A stretch of DNA of 5,234 nucleotides, taken from Clostridium sp. CAG:169. GTDB taxonomy: Bacteria; Bacillota; Clostridia; Oscillospirales; Ruminococcaceae. Below are positions 4,754 through 5,234 of the stretch, piece by piece. Within the stretch, counting starts at the first letter, position 1; each line of letters opens with the position of its first letter. The position numbers and the translations under genes were made by a program. Below the pieces are notes generated by a model. That model made no database searches, was not told the DNA's origin, and saw only the letters and a program-made list of their open reading frames with translations. The stretch is taken from the NCBI GenBank assembly GCA_000435195.1, contig FR880290.1, positions 4,519-9,752 on the forward strand, read 5' to 3'.

Positions 4754-5234
4754 ATGAAAGCAAAAAGATGGATAGCAGCTCTACTGGCAGGTGCATTGAT
4801 GCTGTGCGGACTGCCGGTGTATGCAGCGCCAACCTGGACAGTGCCAAAACAGGCGCAGAAGCTCCGCTATACCTTTGGGGAACGCGGCTTCATCGAGCAG
4901 GATGAGCAGAAGATTCAACAGGTGCTGAAAACCTTGCAGCAGATGCAGCCGACGGAGACTAAGCTGGAGCAGGGGAAGGATGGCAACACACAATCCGAAT
5001 TGATTCTGACAGAGAGGGACCAAACCGAGTACCGCTATCAGTTTAACTCAAGCAGTTGGGGAAAGAAAGTCAGAAACAACTACCGATTTTGGTCAGCTGA
5101 CGACCGGCTGATGGCTTTGGAGCAGCAGCTGCAAAAGCGGATACAGGAAATCGACCCCTACGGCAGATTCACTTGGGCAGAAGAATATGTCTGCATCTGT
5201 CTGCTGGACAACGGCAGCCGCTACGCCGTCTTTG
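4754..5234 (+). CDS. Secreted protein with signal peptide and repeat-like module, C-terminus cut by window edge
   Basis: There are 160 visible residues and no stop before the window ends. The first 24 residues form a Sec signal peptide: basic KAKR, a hydrophobic core (about 7-20) and a signal peptidase I site after VYA (22-24). Cys18 does not sit in a good lipobox, so a lipoprotein is unlikely. The mature part begins with a strand (KLRYTF), then a helix (DEQKIQQVLKTLQQMQ, 50-65), a strand pair (SELILTERDQTEYRYQF) and a second helix (DRLMALEQQLQKRIQEID). That layout matches one unit of the triple-module protein upstream. A second strand-rich stretch (EEYVCICLLDNGSRYAVF) begins at the edge, so more units may follow. 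No enzyme motif is visible. It has its own promoter and a long structured leader. Function unknown; a surface or envelope role is inferred from export. Confidence 0.85.
   Translation, partial: MKAKRWIAALLAGALMLCGLPVYAAPTWTVPKQAQKLRYTFGERGFIEQDEQKIQQVLKTLQQMQPTETKLEQGKDGNTQSELILTERDQTEYRYQFNSSSWGKKVRNNYRFWSADDRLMALEQQLQKRIQEIDPYGRFTWAEEYVCICLLDNGSRYAVF

Overview
The window looks like a piece of a Firmicutes (Clostridia) chromosome, probably a gut-type Oscillospirales or Butyricicoccaceae-like organism. The signs are moderate-GC coding sequence rich in CTG and CAG codons, strong AAGGAGG-type ribosome binding sites, AT-rich intergenic stretches, and a zinc-finger anti-sigma/ECF pair. The genus is a guess; the Gram-positive, Clostridia-like character is fairly safe. 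I see no rRNA, tRNA, CRISPR array, insertion sequence or phage gene.

Left half, minus strand (read from 2794 down to 1): four genes in one direction. An ECF-type RNA polymerase sigma factor (2794-2258) overlaps the start of a membrane-bound zinc-finger anti-sigma factor (2268-1684). After a 213-bp AT-rich gap packed with palindromes and short repeats come a TM2-like membrane protein (1470-937) and a three-helix LiaI/LiaF-like membrane protein (850 to beyond base 1). A terminator-like hairpin with a U6 tract sits between the last two genes. The order fits a cell-envelope stress module: the anti-sigma holds the sigma factor at the membrane, and the downstream membrane proteins may sense or respond to envelope state. 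That role is inferred from family and order.

Centre, 2795-3062: a 268-bp AT-rich divergent promoter region. A perfect TATAAT on the minus strand can serve the sigma operon. A perfect TTGACA on the plus strand can serve the next gene.

Right half, plus strand: a 449-residue membrane-anchored extracytoplasmic protein (3063-4412) with a Glu/Gln/Lys-rich linker and what I read as three copies of one alpha/beta module. A 341-bp non-coding stretch follows. It holds an intrinsic terminator whose loop contains a good extended -10 promoter, then a long leader with a possible 22-codon ORF and a nested ~95-nt hairpin that carries an anti-Shine-Dalgarno-like arm. The last gene (4754 to beyond the end) encodes a secreted protein with a signal peptide and apparently a fourth copy of the same module.

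The parts most worth a second look are the structured leader at 4508-4753, the palindrome cluster at 1498-1677, and the repeated module shared by the two exported proteins.
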